This document shows, piece by piece, positions 34,559 through 41,131 of a DNA stretch of 64,000 bases. Within the stretch, counting starts at the first letter, position 1. Each line of letters begins with the position of its first letter. Below the pieces are notes generated by a model that ran no database searches, was not told the origin of the DNA, and saw only the letters and a list, made by a program, of their open reading frames with translations. The DNA comes from Tenacibaculum discolor (GTDB lineage Bacteria; Bacteroidota; Bacteroidia; Flavobacteriales; Flavobacteriaceae): contig NZ_RCCS01000012.1 in NCBI RefSeq assembly GCF_003664185.1, positions 1 through 64,000 of the forward strand. The letters are read 5' to 3'. A program made the position numbers and the translations under genes.

Positions 34559-35451
34559 CTGTTTTCTAGCCATTGTTCATATTTGTCTTTGTGCTTAAAA
34601 CGTTTATGTGTCCATAAATAACACTCTGGTTGTTCTTTTATGTTTCTTTCGGTTATTTCTAAGTATTTATCGGTAATCTGATAGTTTTCAAAATTTTTAG
34701 GAGACTCGGTTATGATTTCAAATTCTGTTTCATAGTAACCTCTTTTAATTTTTTTAGCACAATAGTTAATAACGGTAAGGTTGTATTTTTTTGAAAGCAT
34801 TTCTGCACCCGTGTGTATAGGAACTCTAACGCTTAAAAAATCAGTCCAGTAATGAGTTTTATGTACTTGAGGAGATTGGTCGCTCAATAATATGTAAAGG
34901 CCTTGTATGTTGTTTTGGTAATTTTTGTGAATACCTTTTACTGTTTCTGAAGTTTTAAATCCAGTAATACCAAATTTGGATCTAGAGTTTTTTACGGCTT
35001 TTTCAAAATATTTGTTAGCAAGTTTAGTATAAGCTCCAAAAACTTGAATATCTAGTACTAGGGGTAAGCTAAAAGACCATTCCCAATTTGCTTGATGAGC
35101 TCCAACTAAAGCGATGCTTTTTCCTTCTTTAGCAAGTTTGTTTATAATTTCAGGGTTTTTGTACTTGTAACGCCTGAGTATTTCTTTTTCACTAATTGTG
35201 AAAGATTTAACGCTTTCAAAGATTAAGTCAAAGAAATGTTTGTAGAATTTTTTTGTTATGTTTTTTATTTCTTTATCGTCTTTTTCTGGAAAAGCTGTTT
35301 TTAGGTTTTGAATCACTACTTTTTTACGATATCCTACTAAGTTGAAAATAACAAGACGAAAAAAATCAGAAATTATATACAATAATCTCATGGGTAAAAT
35401 TGATAATATCCATATTAGCGGATAGACAATTATAAATATGAGTAGTTTCAT
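34540..35451 (-). CDS. Lysophospholipid/lipid A acyltransferase (LpxL/HtrB family)
   Basis: A 303-aa protein with an N-terminal membrane anchor (LLIFIIVYPLIWILSILPM) and the LpxL-type motifs: KKVVIQNLKTAFPEK, the catalytic-type GAHQANWEW (His to acidic HX4E in place of HX4D, normal for this family), LLSDQSPQV and VPIHTGAEM. It transfers a secondary acyl chain to lipid A at the inner membrane. The gene is monocistronic and its terminator hairpin overlaps the stop codon. A GATATTTG element near 35469-35476 may be its -7 box. Confidence 0.92.
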   Translation of the reverse strand: MKLLIFIIVYPLIWILSILPMRLLYIISDFFRLVIFNLVGYRKKVVIQNLKTAFPEKDDKEIKNITKKFYKHFFDLIFESVKSFTISEKEILRRYKYKNPEIINKLAKEGKSIALVGAHQANWEWSFSLPLVLDIQVFGAYTKLANKYFEKAVKNSRSKFGITGFKTSETVKGIHKNYQNNIQGLYILLSDQSPQVHKTHYWTDFLSVRVPIHTGAEMLSKKYNLTVINYCAKKIKRGYYETEFEIITESPKNFENYQITDKYLEITERNIKEQPECYLWTHKRFKHKDKYEQWLENRKASQK

Positions 35452-35540
35452 TGAGTTTTAATTTTAGGCAAATATCGTATTAATTAATGAATGATTTACT
35501 TTATTAACTTTTGTTTATGTTTGTGGATATATACAAAATT

Positions 35541-36188
35541 ATGAGTCAAATTATTATTATACTGATTGTAGCTAATGTATTAGTATCTCTTAAAGGGTTT
35601 AGTGATGCTGCTTTTTTTGATCGCTATAAATTTCAGGTTCAAAAAATATTAGGAGGAGAGAAGGTAAGAATGTTAACTTCTGGTTTTTTACATGTTGATT
35701 GGTTACATCTAGGATTTAATATGTATGCTTTGTATTTATTTGGAAAAGTGGTTGACTCAAGTTTTGGAACATTAAACTTCGTATTAATTTATTTTGTGAG
35801 TTTGATAGCTGGAAGTATGTATTCGTTGTATCAACACAAAAGAGTACCTTATTATAGTGCAGTTGGAGCATCGGGAGCAGTGTCTGGTGTAATATTTTCT
35901 TCTATAATGTTGTACCCAGGTATGGAGTTGATTATGCTGCCGATTCCAATACCAATTCCTGGTTATGTATTTGGTGTTGGGTATTTGTTGTATTCTATTT
36001 ACGGAATGAAAAATCAGGTTGGAAATGTAGGTCATTCAGCACATTTAGGTGGAGCGATAGGAGGGTATTTAATAACGTTATTGTTGAGACCAAGTGTAAT
36101 AACGAATCACACGATAATGATTGGTGTAATGGCATTAATTATTGCTGGGTTGTTTTTCTTTGGAGATAAACTAAAGTTTAATAAATAA
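35541..36188 (+). CDS. Rhomboid family intramembrane serine protease
   Basis: 215 aa from the ATG at 35541 (MSQIIIILIVANVLVSL); upstream ATG 35517 lies almost on top of a TAACTTTTG promoter-like box, so I prefer the later start. Six or seven spans. Catalytic features: the HxxxN-type loop FLHVDWLHLGFNMYALYLFG, the serine motif GASGAVSG and the histidine in NVGHSAHLGGAIGGY. Rhomboids cleave membrane proteins within the bilayer; the substrate is unknown. Confidence 0.93.
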   Translation: MSQIIIILIVANVLVSLKGFSDAAFFDRYKFQVQKILGGEKVRMLTSGFLHVDWLHLGFNMYALYLFGKVVDSSFGTLNFVLIYFVSLIAGSMYSLYQHKRVPYYSAVGASGAVSGVIFSSIMLYPGMELIMLPIPIPIPGYVFGVGYLLYSIYGMKNQVGNVGHSAHLGGAIGGYLITLLLRPSVITNHTIMIGVMALIIAGLFFFGDKLKFNK

Positions 36189-36190
36189 AA

Positions 36191-36218
36191 AAAACCGAAA
36201 CTAATGTTTCGGTTTTTT
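36191..36218. terminator. Terminator between rhomboid gene and tRNA-Gly genes
   Basis: Stem AAAACCGAAAC / GTTTCGGTTTT with TAAT loop and T-run. Confidence 0.88.
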
Positions 36219-36219
36219 G

Positions 36220-36292
36220 AGCGAGAGACCAGGTTCGAACTGGCGACATTCAGCTTGGAAGGCTGACGCTCTACCAACTGAGCTACTCTCGC
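36220..36292 (-). tRNA. tRNA-Gly (TCC), copy 1
   Basis: Minus strand starts GCGAGAGTAGCTCAG and carries anticodon TCC in CTTCCAA, T arm CCAGTTCGAACCTGG and discriminator T. Acceptor pair 4:69 is A-T. Distal gene of a two-tRNA transcript. Confidence 0.95.
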
Positions 36293-36333
36293 ATTGGTAA
36301 AGTTTTCGCAATTACTTGCTATGTTTTAATTAG

Positions 36334-36406
36334 AGCGGGAGACCAGGTTCGAACTGGCGACATTCAGCTTGGAAGGCTGACGCTCTACCAACTGAGCTAC
36401 TCCCGC
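36334..36406 (-). tRNA. tRNA-Gly (TCC), copy 2
   Basis: Identical to copy 1 except acceptor pair 4:69, which is G-C (GCGGGAG / CTCCCGC). It lies 41 nt upstream of copy 1 and behind the shared promoter. Confidence 0.95.
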
Positions 36407-36419
36407 AGTAAAGCGGTTG

Positions 36420-36450
36420 CAAATATAAGACTGTTTCTAATATCTGCAAA
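36420..36450 (-). promoter_or_regulatory. tRNA-Gly promoter, TTTG-N19-TATATTTG
   Basis: Minus strand TTTG (36447-36450), 19 bp, TATATTTG (36420-36427), followed by CAACCGC, close to the start region of the other two tRNA promoters. Confidence 0.88.
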
Positions 36451-36918
36451 GACTTTTTTGAAAAAAAATAGAAAAAAATTTACTGTTTGTGTATAACTTT
36501 CAGAAAGTGAATGTTATAGGTTTCTAAAAAAAATAGAAAAAGCAAGAGTGTTTTATAGATATGAGCGTTAAGTTTAATTTTTTACTGTAAAAACGTAGTG
36601 AAACTAGTTCTATTCTTGTTGTATAGAGTCATGAATTATGGTTTTAAAAATTAAAAAGAAGCTAATTTCCAAATAATCAATTAAAAAAGACTATCTTTGC
36701 CATGTTCAAGTAGAACACCTTAATTATTTCAAGGTAGTATATAGTAATTAGTTTTTTGAGTTTATTCTCTTCTTGCCTTTTTTATTTCATTATTCCTTTA
36801 TTTTTTTTAAGTGTTTATAAGCATAAAAGCTTTTTATGACTGTGTAATAACATTATAAAAGTTTATATAAAGGTTCTTCTTTTACAAAATATATATAATA
36901 ATTTAAAATTTAAGTAAG
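36451..36918 (+). promoter_or_regulatory. Gene-free region with cold-shock gene promoter and long leader
   Basis: TATCTTTG at 36692-36699 fits a -7 box; the start would be near 36705, giving a leader of about 210 nt before the cold-shock ATG. Long structured leaders are typical of csp mRNAs. No ORF is supported in 36451-36918. Confidence 0.55.
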
Positions 36919-37113
36919 ATGCAAGAAGGCACAGTAAAATTTTTTAACAGCTCAAAAGGATTTGGGTTTATTACATCATCAGAATCAGGAGAAGATATTT
37001 TTGTACACAATTCAGGATTGATTGACGATGTTAGAGAGAATGACAAAGTACGTTACGATACCGAGCAAGGTAGAAAAGGCTTAAACGCTTTTAATGTAGA
37101 GATTGTAAATTAA
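36919..37113 (+). CDS. Cold-shock protein (CspA family)
   Basis: A 64-aa single cold-shock domain. RNP1 is KGFGFI (in SSKGFGFITS) and RNP2 is EDIFVHNSG (FVH). N-terminus MQEGTVKFFN is canonical. Such proteins bind single-stranded RNA and DNA and melt mRNA structure, in the cytoplasm. The long AT-rich leader suggests post-transcriptional cold control. A wobble-rich terminator follows. Confidence 0.96.
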   Translation: MQEGTVKFFNSSKGFGFITSSESGEDIFVHNSGLIDDVRENDKVRYDTEQGRKGLNAFNVEIVN

Positions 37114-37154
37114 AGTTGTGGTTATTTTATAACCTAAATCTAACTATACAAAAG

Positions 37155-37183
37155 AGGCTGTCTGAAAAGATAGTCTTTTTTTT
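37155..37183 (+). terminator. Terminator after the cold-shock gene
   Basis: Stem AGGCTGTCT / AGATAGTCT (two G-T pairs) with eight T after it. Confidence 0.8.
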
Positions 37184-37314
37184 ATGCTTAAATTTTAGGA
37201 GAATCGTTTGAAAGACAATCAAATTTAGAGCTTAAGAGCAATAAATGAAGTATCAATTGGGTGTTGTATTTTTAAGCTGTAATAATTTGAACATGGAATT
37301 ATTTATAAAAATAA

Positions 37315-37336
37315 AAAGCCCTTATATAAGGGCTTT
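37315..37336 (-). terminator. Terminator after GG peptide 3
   Basis: Perfect stem AAAGCCCTT / AAGGGCTTT; minus-strand T-run follows. Confidence 0.85.
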
Positions 37337-37339
37337 CAA

Positions 37340-37546
37340 TTAACAGTTTGTTGATGTTAATTCTCCTCCATAACATAGATTTAAACCACATCCTTGATGA
37401 GTAACTACATAATCTCCATATGTACAAGTAGTGTAATAAGTGTCATCCCATGGTTCACATTTTCTACCAAAAGCACATCCACCAGTTACTTTTTTTTGTT
37501 GTTGTTTATTTAGAACTGATCCTAAATCTGAAATGTTTTTTAACAT
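37340..37546 (-). CDS. GG-leader peptide precursor 3
   Basis: A 68-aa precursor. The 23-residue leader (MLKNISDLG, LNKQQQ, ending TGG) is followed at once by a cysteine; the 45-aa core has six cysteines (CAFGRKC, TTC, GCGLNLC and the C-terminal residue) with Tyr- and Gly-rich spacing. Same operator architecture as the other copies. It is the longest core of the set. No modifying enzyme or immunity gene adjoins it. Activity unknown. Confidence 0.86.
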   Translation of the reverse strand: MLKNISDLGSVLNKQQQKKVTGGCAFGRKCEPWDDTYYTTCTYGDYVVTHQGCGLNLCYGGELTSTNC

Positions 37547-37567
37547 AATTTGAGTTTTTTAATTTCT

Positions 37568-37636
37568 TAAATCTAAAAAGTGAAAAATAACTCAATGAAA
37601 GAAAAACCGTAAAATGAATAAGGATAAACCTTACTT
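37568..37636 (-). promoter_or_regulatory. Shared GG-peptide operator plus -7-like box (copy 3)
   Basis: ACCGTAAAATGAATAAGGAT at 37606-37625 and TAGATTTA (minus) at 37568-37575, 30 bp apart. A second half-site ACCTTACTT begins 22 bp after the first. Confidence 0.72.
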
Positions 37637-37644
37637 AATTAAAA

Positions 37645-37839
37645 TTAACAAATAAGTTTAATATGTTTACAACATACATGGTTGCACATGTTTTCCGTAT
37701 CTGTATAGCATAAAGATTCTATACATGGTTCAATAGGTGGGTCACCTGGGTCAACATCTAGGTATGGACTACCACCTAAAATTATTTTTTGCTCAGATTT
37801 ATTTAAGGTTGTGCCTAAGCTTAAAATATTCTTTAACAT
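37645..37839 (-). CDS. GG-leader peptide precursor 4
   Basis: A 64-aa precursor. Leader MLKNILSLG, LNKSEQ, ending LGG at residue 23. The 41-aa core begins with an acidic Pro-rich part (DVDPGDPPIEP) and then carries six cysteines, including the CNHVCC cluster. No terminator is evident before gene 3, so some transcripts may read into it; yet gene 3 has its own operator and promoter. Activity unknown. Confidence 0.86.
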   Translation of the reverse strand: MLKNILSLGTTLNKSEQKIILGGSPYLDVDPGDPPIEPCIESLCYTDTENMCNHVCCKHIKLIC

Positions 37840-37860
37840 AATTTAAAATTTAAAGTTTCT

Positions 37861-37929
37861 CAAATATAAAAAGTGAAAAATAACTCAATGAAAGAAAAAC
37901 CGTAAAATAAATAAGGGTAAACCTTACTT
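37861..37929 (-). promoter_or_regulatory. Shared GG-peptide operator plus -7 box (copy 4)
   Basis: ACCGTAAAATAAATAAGGGT at 37899-37918 and TATATTTG (minus) at 37861-37868, exactly 30 bp apart. The second half-site ACCTTACTT follows at a 22-bp period. Confidence 0.75.
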
Positions 37930-37962
37930 AACTAAAATTAACGTATAAAAAACTGCAGAAAT

Positions 37963-38036
37963 AATAATACCCACTAGCGTGGGCATTATTAAGGGGATGT
38001 TAAACTAATTAATTATCATTCTTAATTTATCACCCC
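37963..38036 (-). other. Two adjacent hairpins of unknown role
   Basis: Hairpin 1: AATAATACCCAC / GTGGGCATTATT (37963-37990). Hairpin 2: GGGGATG / CACCCC arms (37993-38036) with an AT-rich loop. They may be another structured RNA or read-through terminators after the predicted RNA at 38083. No T-run is strong enough to fix the direction. Confidence 0.4.
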
Positions 38037-38082
38037 GTTAAAAAAGTTTAGATATTAAAGATACAAAACCTATTCGTAATTA

Positions 38083-38152
38083 AAAAAAGAACCCACTCAA
38101 AAATATTGAGTGGGAAAATTGCTATGAAAAAGAACTTAAGACGTCTCTTAAG
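38083..38152 (-). ncRNA. Predicted 70-nt small RNA driven by the GG-peptide promoter type
   Basis: A -7 box TACCTTTG (minus, 38158-38165) with the shared operator 31 bp upstream gives a start near 38152. The transcript holds a CTTAAG...CTTAAG stem and then a terminator hairpin CCCACTCAA / TTGAGTGGG followed by TTCTTTTTTT. It contains no ATG, so no peptide is encoded. Exact ends are predictions. Confidence 0.6.
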
Positions 38153-38157
38153 TACTG

Positions 38158-38227
38158 CAAAGGTACTTAGAATTTAATGAATAAAAGAGTGAAAAAAACG
38201 TAAAAAAAGTAAGGCTAAACCATAAAA
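38158..38227 (-). promoter_or_regulatory. Shared operator plus -7 box (copy 5, small RNA)
   Basis: AACGTAAAAAAAGTAAGGCT at 38197-38216, then 31 bp to TACCTTTG (minus, 38158-38165). The second half-site ACCATAAAA lies at the 22-bp period. Confidence 0.7.
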
Positions 38228-38304
38228 AAACTTTTGAATTGTAATTTTTATCATTCTAATAAAAAGTACAGATTTTACGGTTAAAGTATTAATGAAGATA
38301 AAAA

Positions 38305-38322
38305 AAGCGGGAAAACCCGCTT
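38305..38322 (-). terminator. Terminator after GG peptide 5
   Basis: Stem AAGCGGG / CCCGCTT with AAAA loop; minus-strand tail TTTTTATC. Confidence 0.82.
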
Positions 38323-38328
38323 AGTATT

Positions 38329-38484
38329 TTAAAATGGTTGAGGTTGGCATTGCGGTTCAGCACAACCAAACCAAATTCGAGAACAGGTATTGTCAGGTAA
38401 TAAACATTGTGCTTTACCACCGTTAATAGATCGTTGTTCCTTTTTGTTTAAACTAGTTCCTAAGTTTGAGATGTTCTTTGCCAT
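38329..38484 (-). CDS. GG-leader peptide precursor 5
   Basis: A 51-aa precursor. Leader MAKNISNLG, LNKKEQ, ending NGG at residue 23. The 28-aa core is the shortest of the set, with four cysteines (QC, TC, GC, QC) and a Pro/Gln-rich tail. It has its own operator, promoter and terminator. Same inferred processing after GG. Activity unknown. Confidence 0.85.
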   Translation of the reverse strand: MAKNISNLGTSLNKKEQRSINGGKAQCLLPDNTCSRIWFGCAEPQCQPQPF

Positions 38485-38504
38485 AATAAAAGTTTTAAGT
38501 TTCT

Positions 38505-38572
38505 CAAAATTAGGGTATTTAAAATATAATACTAGAAAAAAAACCGTAACATAAGTAAGGTTTTATATTATT
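38505..38572 (-). promoter_or_regulatory. Shared GG-peptide operator plus -7 box (copy 6, for precursor 5)
   Basis: ACCGTAACATAAGTAAGGT at 38543-38561 and TAATTTTG (minus) at 38505-38512, 30 bp apart. The region after the box, GAGAAACTT, also occurs after copy 4. Confidence 0.75.
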
Positions 38573-38596
38573 TATTTTAAACTTTCTTTAAGTCTC

Positions 38597-39043
38597 TTAG
38601 AAGAAAGATTTTTCATTCCTTATAATTTTAAGAAAATGAAAACCATAGATTTCAAAACCTTCATTGTAGTAAAACTTATGAGATTTTCTATTGGCAGTAT
38701 AGGTGTTTAATTCAACAGCTTCACAACCTTTAGTCTTCGTATAGTCGTACACCCATTTAAAAAGTTGTTTACCTATATTGTTACCTCTGTATGTTTCATC
38801 AATAATAACATGATCAGGTTCTACACTTTTACCAATATAGTGTCTCATACTGTACCAAAGCCCACAAATACCTACAAGTTTATTATCATCAAAAACACCT
38901 ATACATTCATAGTTTGGGTATTGAGCCATTTCTAAAACTCTAGTTTCTAAAATATCCTGAGGTGTGGTAGTATTGGCTTTACGTAAAAGAGGAAGGATTG
39001 TAAGAATATCTTCTTTATTAATTAGGTTAAAACTTATATTCAT
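38597..39043 (-). CDS. GNAT family N-acetyltransferase
   Basis: A 148-aa single-domain GNAT. The acetyl-CoA loop is seen in IIDETYRGNNIGKQLFKWV (motif A, RGNNIG), followed by AVELNTYTANRKSHKFYYNEGFEI (motif B). Substrate unknown. It is divergent from a second GNAT gene, 29 bp away, and this gap must hold both promoters. Confidence 0.92.
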   Translation of the reverse strand: MNISFNLINKEDILTILPLLRKANTTTPQDILETRVLEMAQYPNYECIGVFDDNKLVGICGLWYSMRHYIGKSVEPDHVIIDETYRGNNIGKQLFKWVYDYTKTKGCEAVELNTYTANRKSHKFYYNEGFEIYGFHFLKIIRNEKSFF

Positions 39044-39047
39044 TCTG

Positions 39048-39055
39048 TATTTTTG
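39048..39055 (+). promoter_or_regulatory. -7 box of the 39073 GNAT gene
   Basis: TATTTTTG, 17 nt before the ATG at 39073. Confidence 0.55.
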
Positions 39056-39072
39056 GATTAAAGAAATTTAAG

Positions 39073-39507
39073 ATGATAAAAATAAAAAATATATCAGCTC
39101 AAGAAACCTATAAAATTCGATTAGCTGTTTTACGTAATAATATTGATTTGCCTTATAAGTTTAAGGAAGATGAATTTGAAAACACTTTTCACTTAGGAGC
39201 TTTTTACAACAATAAATTGGTAGGTATAGCATCTTTTATGCGAAATAGAATTGATGTTGTTAAAGGAGAGCAATATCAATTAAGAGGAATGGCAACGTTA
39301 CCAGAAGTTAGAGGGATGGGAGCAGGAAGATTATTAATAGAAGAAGCCAAAAGAACTTTAAAAGCTAAAGATATTAATGTTTTATGGTGTAATGCAAGAA
39401 AAGAAGCAGTTGGGTTTTATGAAAGTTTAAATTTCGTAACAATAGGTGAGGAGTTCGAAGTGCAAAAAGTAGGTCCTCATTTTAAAATGTATTATATTGT
39501 AAACTAG
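39073..39507 (+). CDS. GNAT family N-acetyltransferase (second)
   Basis: A 144-aa GNAT of a different subgroup from the divergent one. Motif A is LRGMATLPEVRGMGAGRLLIEEA (acetyl-CoA loop RGMGAG), motif B WCNARKEAVGFYESLNFV. The C-terminus VGPHFKMYY is typical of the ElaA-like/YitI-like group. Substrate unknown. It is 44 nt before the metallo-beta-lactamase-fold gene and may be co-transcribed with it. Confidence 0.9.
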   Translation: MIKIKNISAQETYKIRLAVLRNNIDLPYKFKEDEFENTFHLGAFYNNKLVGIASFMRNRIDVVKGEQYQLRGMATLPEVRGMGAGRLLIEEAKRTLKAKDINVLWCNARKEAVGFYESLNFVTIGEEFEVQKVGPHFKMYYIVN

Positions 39508-39551
39508 AGGTTTGTTTAGCGACCATTACTCAAAAATTAAAACACTTTAGT

Positions 39552-40430
39552 ATGAAAACATTATTACAGTTAACTTTATGTTCGTTACTATCATTTAATA
39601 TTTTTTCACAACAAAAAGAAGTAAAAATTATTCCTGAAAAATTAACAGAGAATATATATGTTTTGAAAGGGCAAGGAGGAAATATTGGAATTTTTGTGGG
39701 AGAAAAAGGTGTATTTATGATTGATGATCAATTTGCTCCTTTAAGCAAAAAAATATTAGCAGCTATTAAAACAATTACGGATAACCCAATAACTTATTTA
39801 ATTAATACACACTGGCATGGTGACCATACAGGTGGAAATGCTAACTTTCAAAAAGAAGGAGCAGTGATTGTATCTCATGAAAATGTACGTAAACGGATGA
39901 GTATTGATCAAGTAGTTAGAGGTAAGAAAAGGTTAGCATCACCAAAAGAAGCATTACCAGTGATTACTTTTTCAGAAGATATACAGTTTTATATTAATGA
40001 AGAACCAATTTTGATTACCCATGTTCATAATGCACATACTGATGGAGATGCATTAGTGTATTTTGGAAATAGTAATGTATTGCATGTAGGAGATGCTTAT
40101 TTTCAAGGAAAGTTTCCATACATAGATATAGACTCAGGAGGTACAATAGATGGATATATAGGAGGTATTGAAAAAATGATAATGATAGCAGATGATGATA
40201 CTAAAATAATCCCAGGACATGGAAATGTATCATCAGAAAAAGAATTGAGAGCATATTTAAGTATGTTGAAAGACTTAAAAAGTGCTATTGCATCAGAAAT
40301 AAAAAAAGGAGCGAGTTTGGATGAGATAAAAAGTAATTCTTCAATAACGGAGAAATATAAAAGTTATAATGGTTGGATTACAGAAGAAAAAATAAAAGAA
40401 GCGATTTATAAAAGTTTGAAAATGAAGTAA
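39552..40430 (+). CDS. Exported metallo-beta-lactamase (MBL) fold hydrolase
   Basis: A 292-aa protein with a signal peptide ending FNIFSQQ. Zinc motifs: NTHWHGDHTGG, the NAHTDGDALVYF loop, GDAYFQ and IIPGHGNV, so all metal ligands are present. It resembles the SoxH/quinoprotein-relay group of periplasmic MBL hydrolases more than true beta-lactamases; substrate unknown. It lies 44 nt after a GNAT gene and ends at a clear terminator. Confidence 0.9.
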   Translation: MKTLLQLTLCSLLSFNIFSQQKEVKIIPEKLTENIYVLKGQGGNIGIFVGEKGVFMIDDQFAPLSKKILAAIKTITDNPITYLINTHWHGDHTGGNANFQKEGAVIVSHENVRKRMSIDQVVRGKKRLASPKEALPVITFSEDIQFYINEEPILITHVHNAHTDGDALVYFGNSNVLHVGDAYFQGKFPYIDIDSGGTIDGYIGGIEKMIMIADDDTKIIPGHGNVSSEKELRAYLSMLKDLKSAIASEIKKGASLDEIKSNSSITEKYKSYNGWITEEKIKEAIYKSLKMK

Positions 40431-40435
40431 AAATA

Positions 40436-40463
40436 AAAACCCAAATCGAATGATTTGGGTTTT
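40436..40463. terminator. Terminator between MBL gene and tRNA-Met
   Basis: Stem AAAACCCAAATC / GATTTGGGTTTT, usable on both strands. Confidence 0.88.
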
Positions 40464-40464
40464 G

Positions 40465-40538
40465 TAGCGAGGAGCAGATTTGAACTGCCGACCTCAGGGT
40501 TATGAATCCTGCGCTCTAACCAACTGAGCTACCTCGCC
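40465..40538 (-). tRNA. tRNA-Met (CAT)
   Basis: Minus strand GGCGAGGTAGCTCAGTTGG, anticodon CAT in TTCATAA, T arm CAGTTCAAATCTG, discriminator A. The anticodon stem lacks the three G-C pairs of initiators, so elongator Met is likely; tRNA-Ile2 with lysidine cannot be excluded. The first acceptor pair is G1-T72. Confidence 0.9.
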
Positions 40539-40550
40539 TGATTGCGGGTG

Positions 40551-40581
40551 CAAATATAATTACTTTTTGGTTTTAGGCAAC
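40551..40581 (-). promoter_or_regulatory. tRNA-Met promoter, GTTG-N19-TATATTTG
   Basis: Minus strand TATATTTG at 40551-40558, followed by GCACCCGCAA as in the tRNA-His promoter; GTTG at 40578-40581, 19 bp upstream. Confidence 0.82.
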
Positions 40582-40642
40582 AAACATTTAAATTTTTTTT
40601 TAAAAAATAATTATCTATATTGGCGCTTAAACAAAAAAATAA

Positions 40643-41026
40643 ATGAGCAAAGTTAAATTTGAGTTAGAGTTTCCTATTCATGCATCTCCAAGCATGTTAT
40701 ATCAATATTTTGCAACGCCAGCAGGTTTAGAAGAATGGTTTGCTGATAGAGTAAATTCACGAGGAAAGCTTATTACTTTTATGTGGGATGACTCTGAAGA
40801 AGAGGCTAAGATAATTACTAAAAAAGCAGATGAGCGTATTAAGTTTAAATGGACTGAAAGTGAAGGTGATGATAGTTATTTTGAATTCAGAATACAAGTA
40901 GACCCATTAACCAAAGACGTTGCTGTAATTGTTACAGATTTTGCTGATGATGAAGATGATGCAGAAGAAGCAAAAATGCTTTGGCAAAATCAAATAGAAG
41001 AATTAAAGCATACAATAGGAGCTTAA
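40643..41026 (+). CDS. START-like domain protein (AHSA1/YndB-like)
   Basis: A 127-aa protein with the helix-grip pattern of the START-like family: FPIHASPSMLYQYFATPAGLEEWFAD, then ITFMWDDSEEEAKII and IKFKWTE. Very acidic C-terminus (FADDEDDAEEAKMLW). Found as a conserved single gene in Bacteroidota; its ligand is unknown. It is terminated by a hairpin before the aminotransferase gene. Confidence 0.9.
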   Translation: MSKVKFELEFPIHASPSMLYQYFATPAGLEEWFADRVNSRGKLITFMWDDSEEEAKIITKKADERIKFKWTESEGDDSYFEFRIQVDPLTKDVAVIVTDFADDEDDAEEAKMLWQNQIEELKHTIGA

Positions 41027-41053
41027 CACACAAGGAGAAAAGAACTAAAAGAT

Positions 41054-41081
41054 AAACTCGGCAATTTTGTCGAGTTTTTTT
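41054..41081 (+). terminator. Terminator after the START-like gene
   Basis: AACTCGGCAA pairs with TTGTCGAGTT (one G-T pair), then seven T. Confidence 0.85.
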
Positions 41082-41104
41082 GTGGCTAATATTCACCTAA
41101 ATTG

Positions 41105-41112
41105 TAAGTTTG
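41105..41112 (+). promoter_or_regulatory. -7 box of the aminotransferase class IV gene
   Basis: TAAGTTTG, 19 nt before the ATG at 41132. Confidence 0.55.
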
Positions 41113-41131
41113 CAATTAAAATTTTTAAGAA

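Noticed and set aside
38158..38227. Sixth GG-peptide gene expected after operator copy 5
   Set aside because: The minus strand downstream has no ATG and no GG leader; a short terminated RNA fits better.
39552..40430. Beta-lactam resistance gene
   Set aside because: The MBL motifs are those of the general SoxH-like hydrolases; nothing points to a lactamase.
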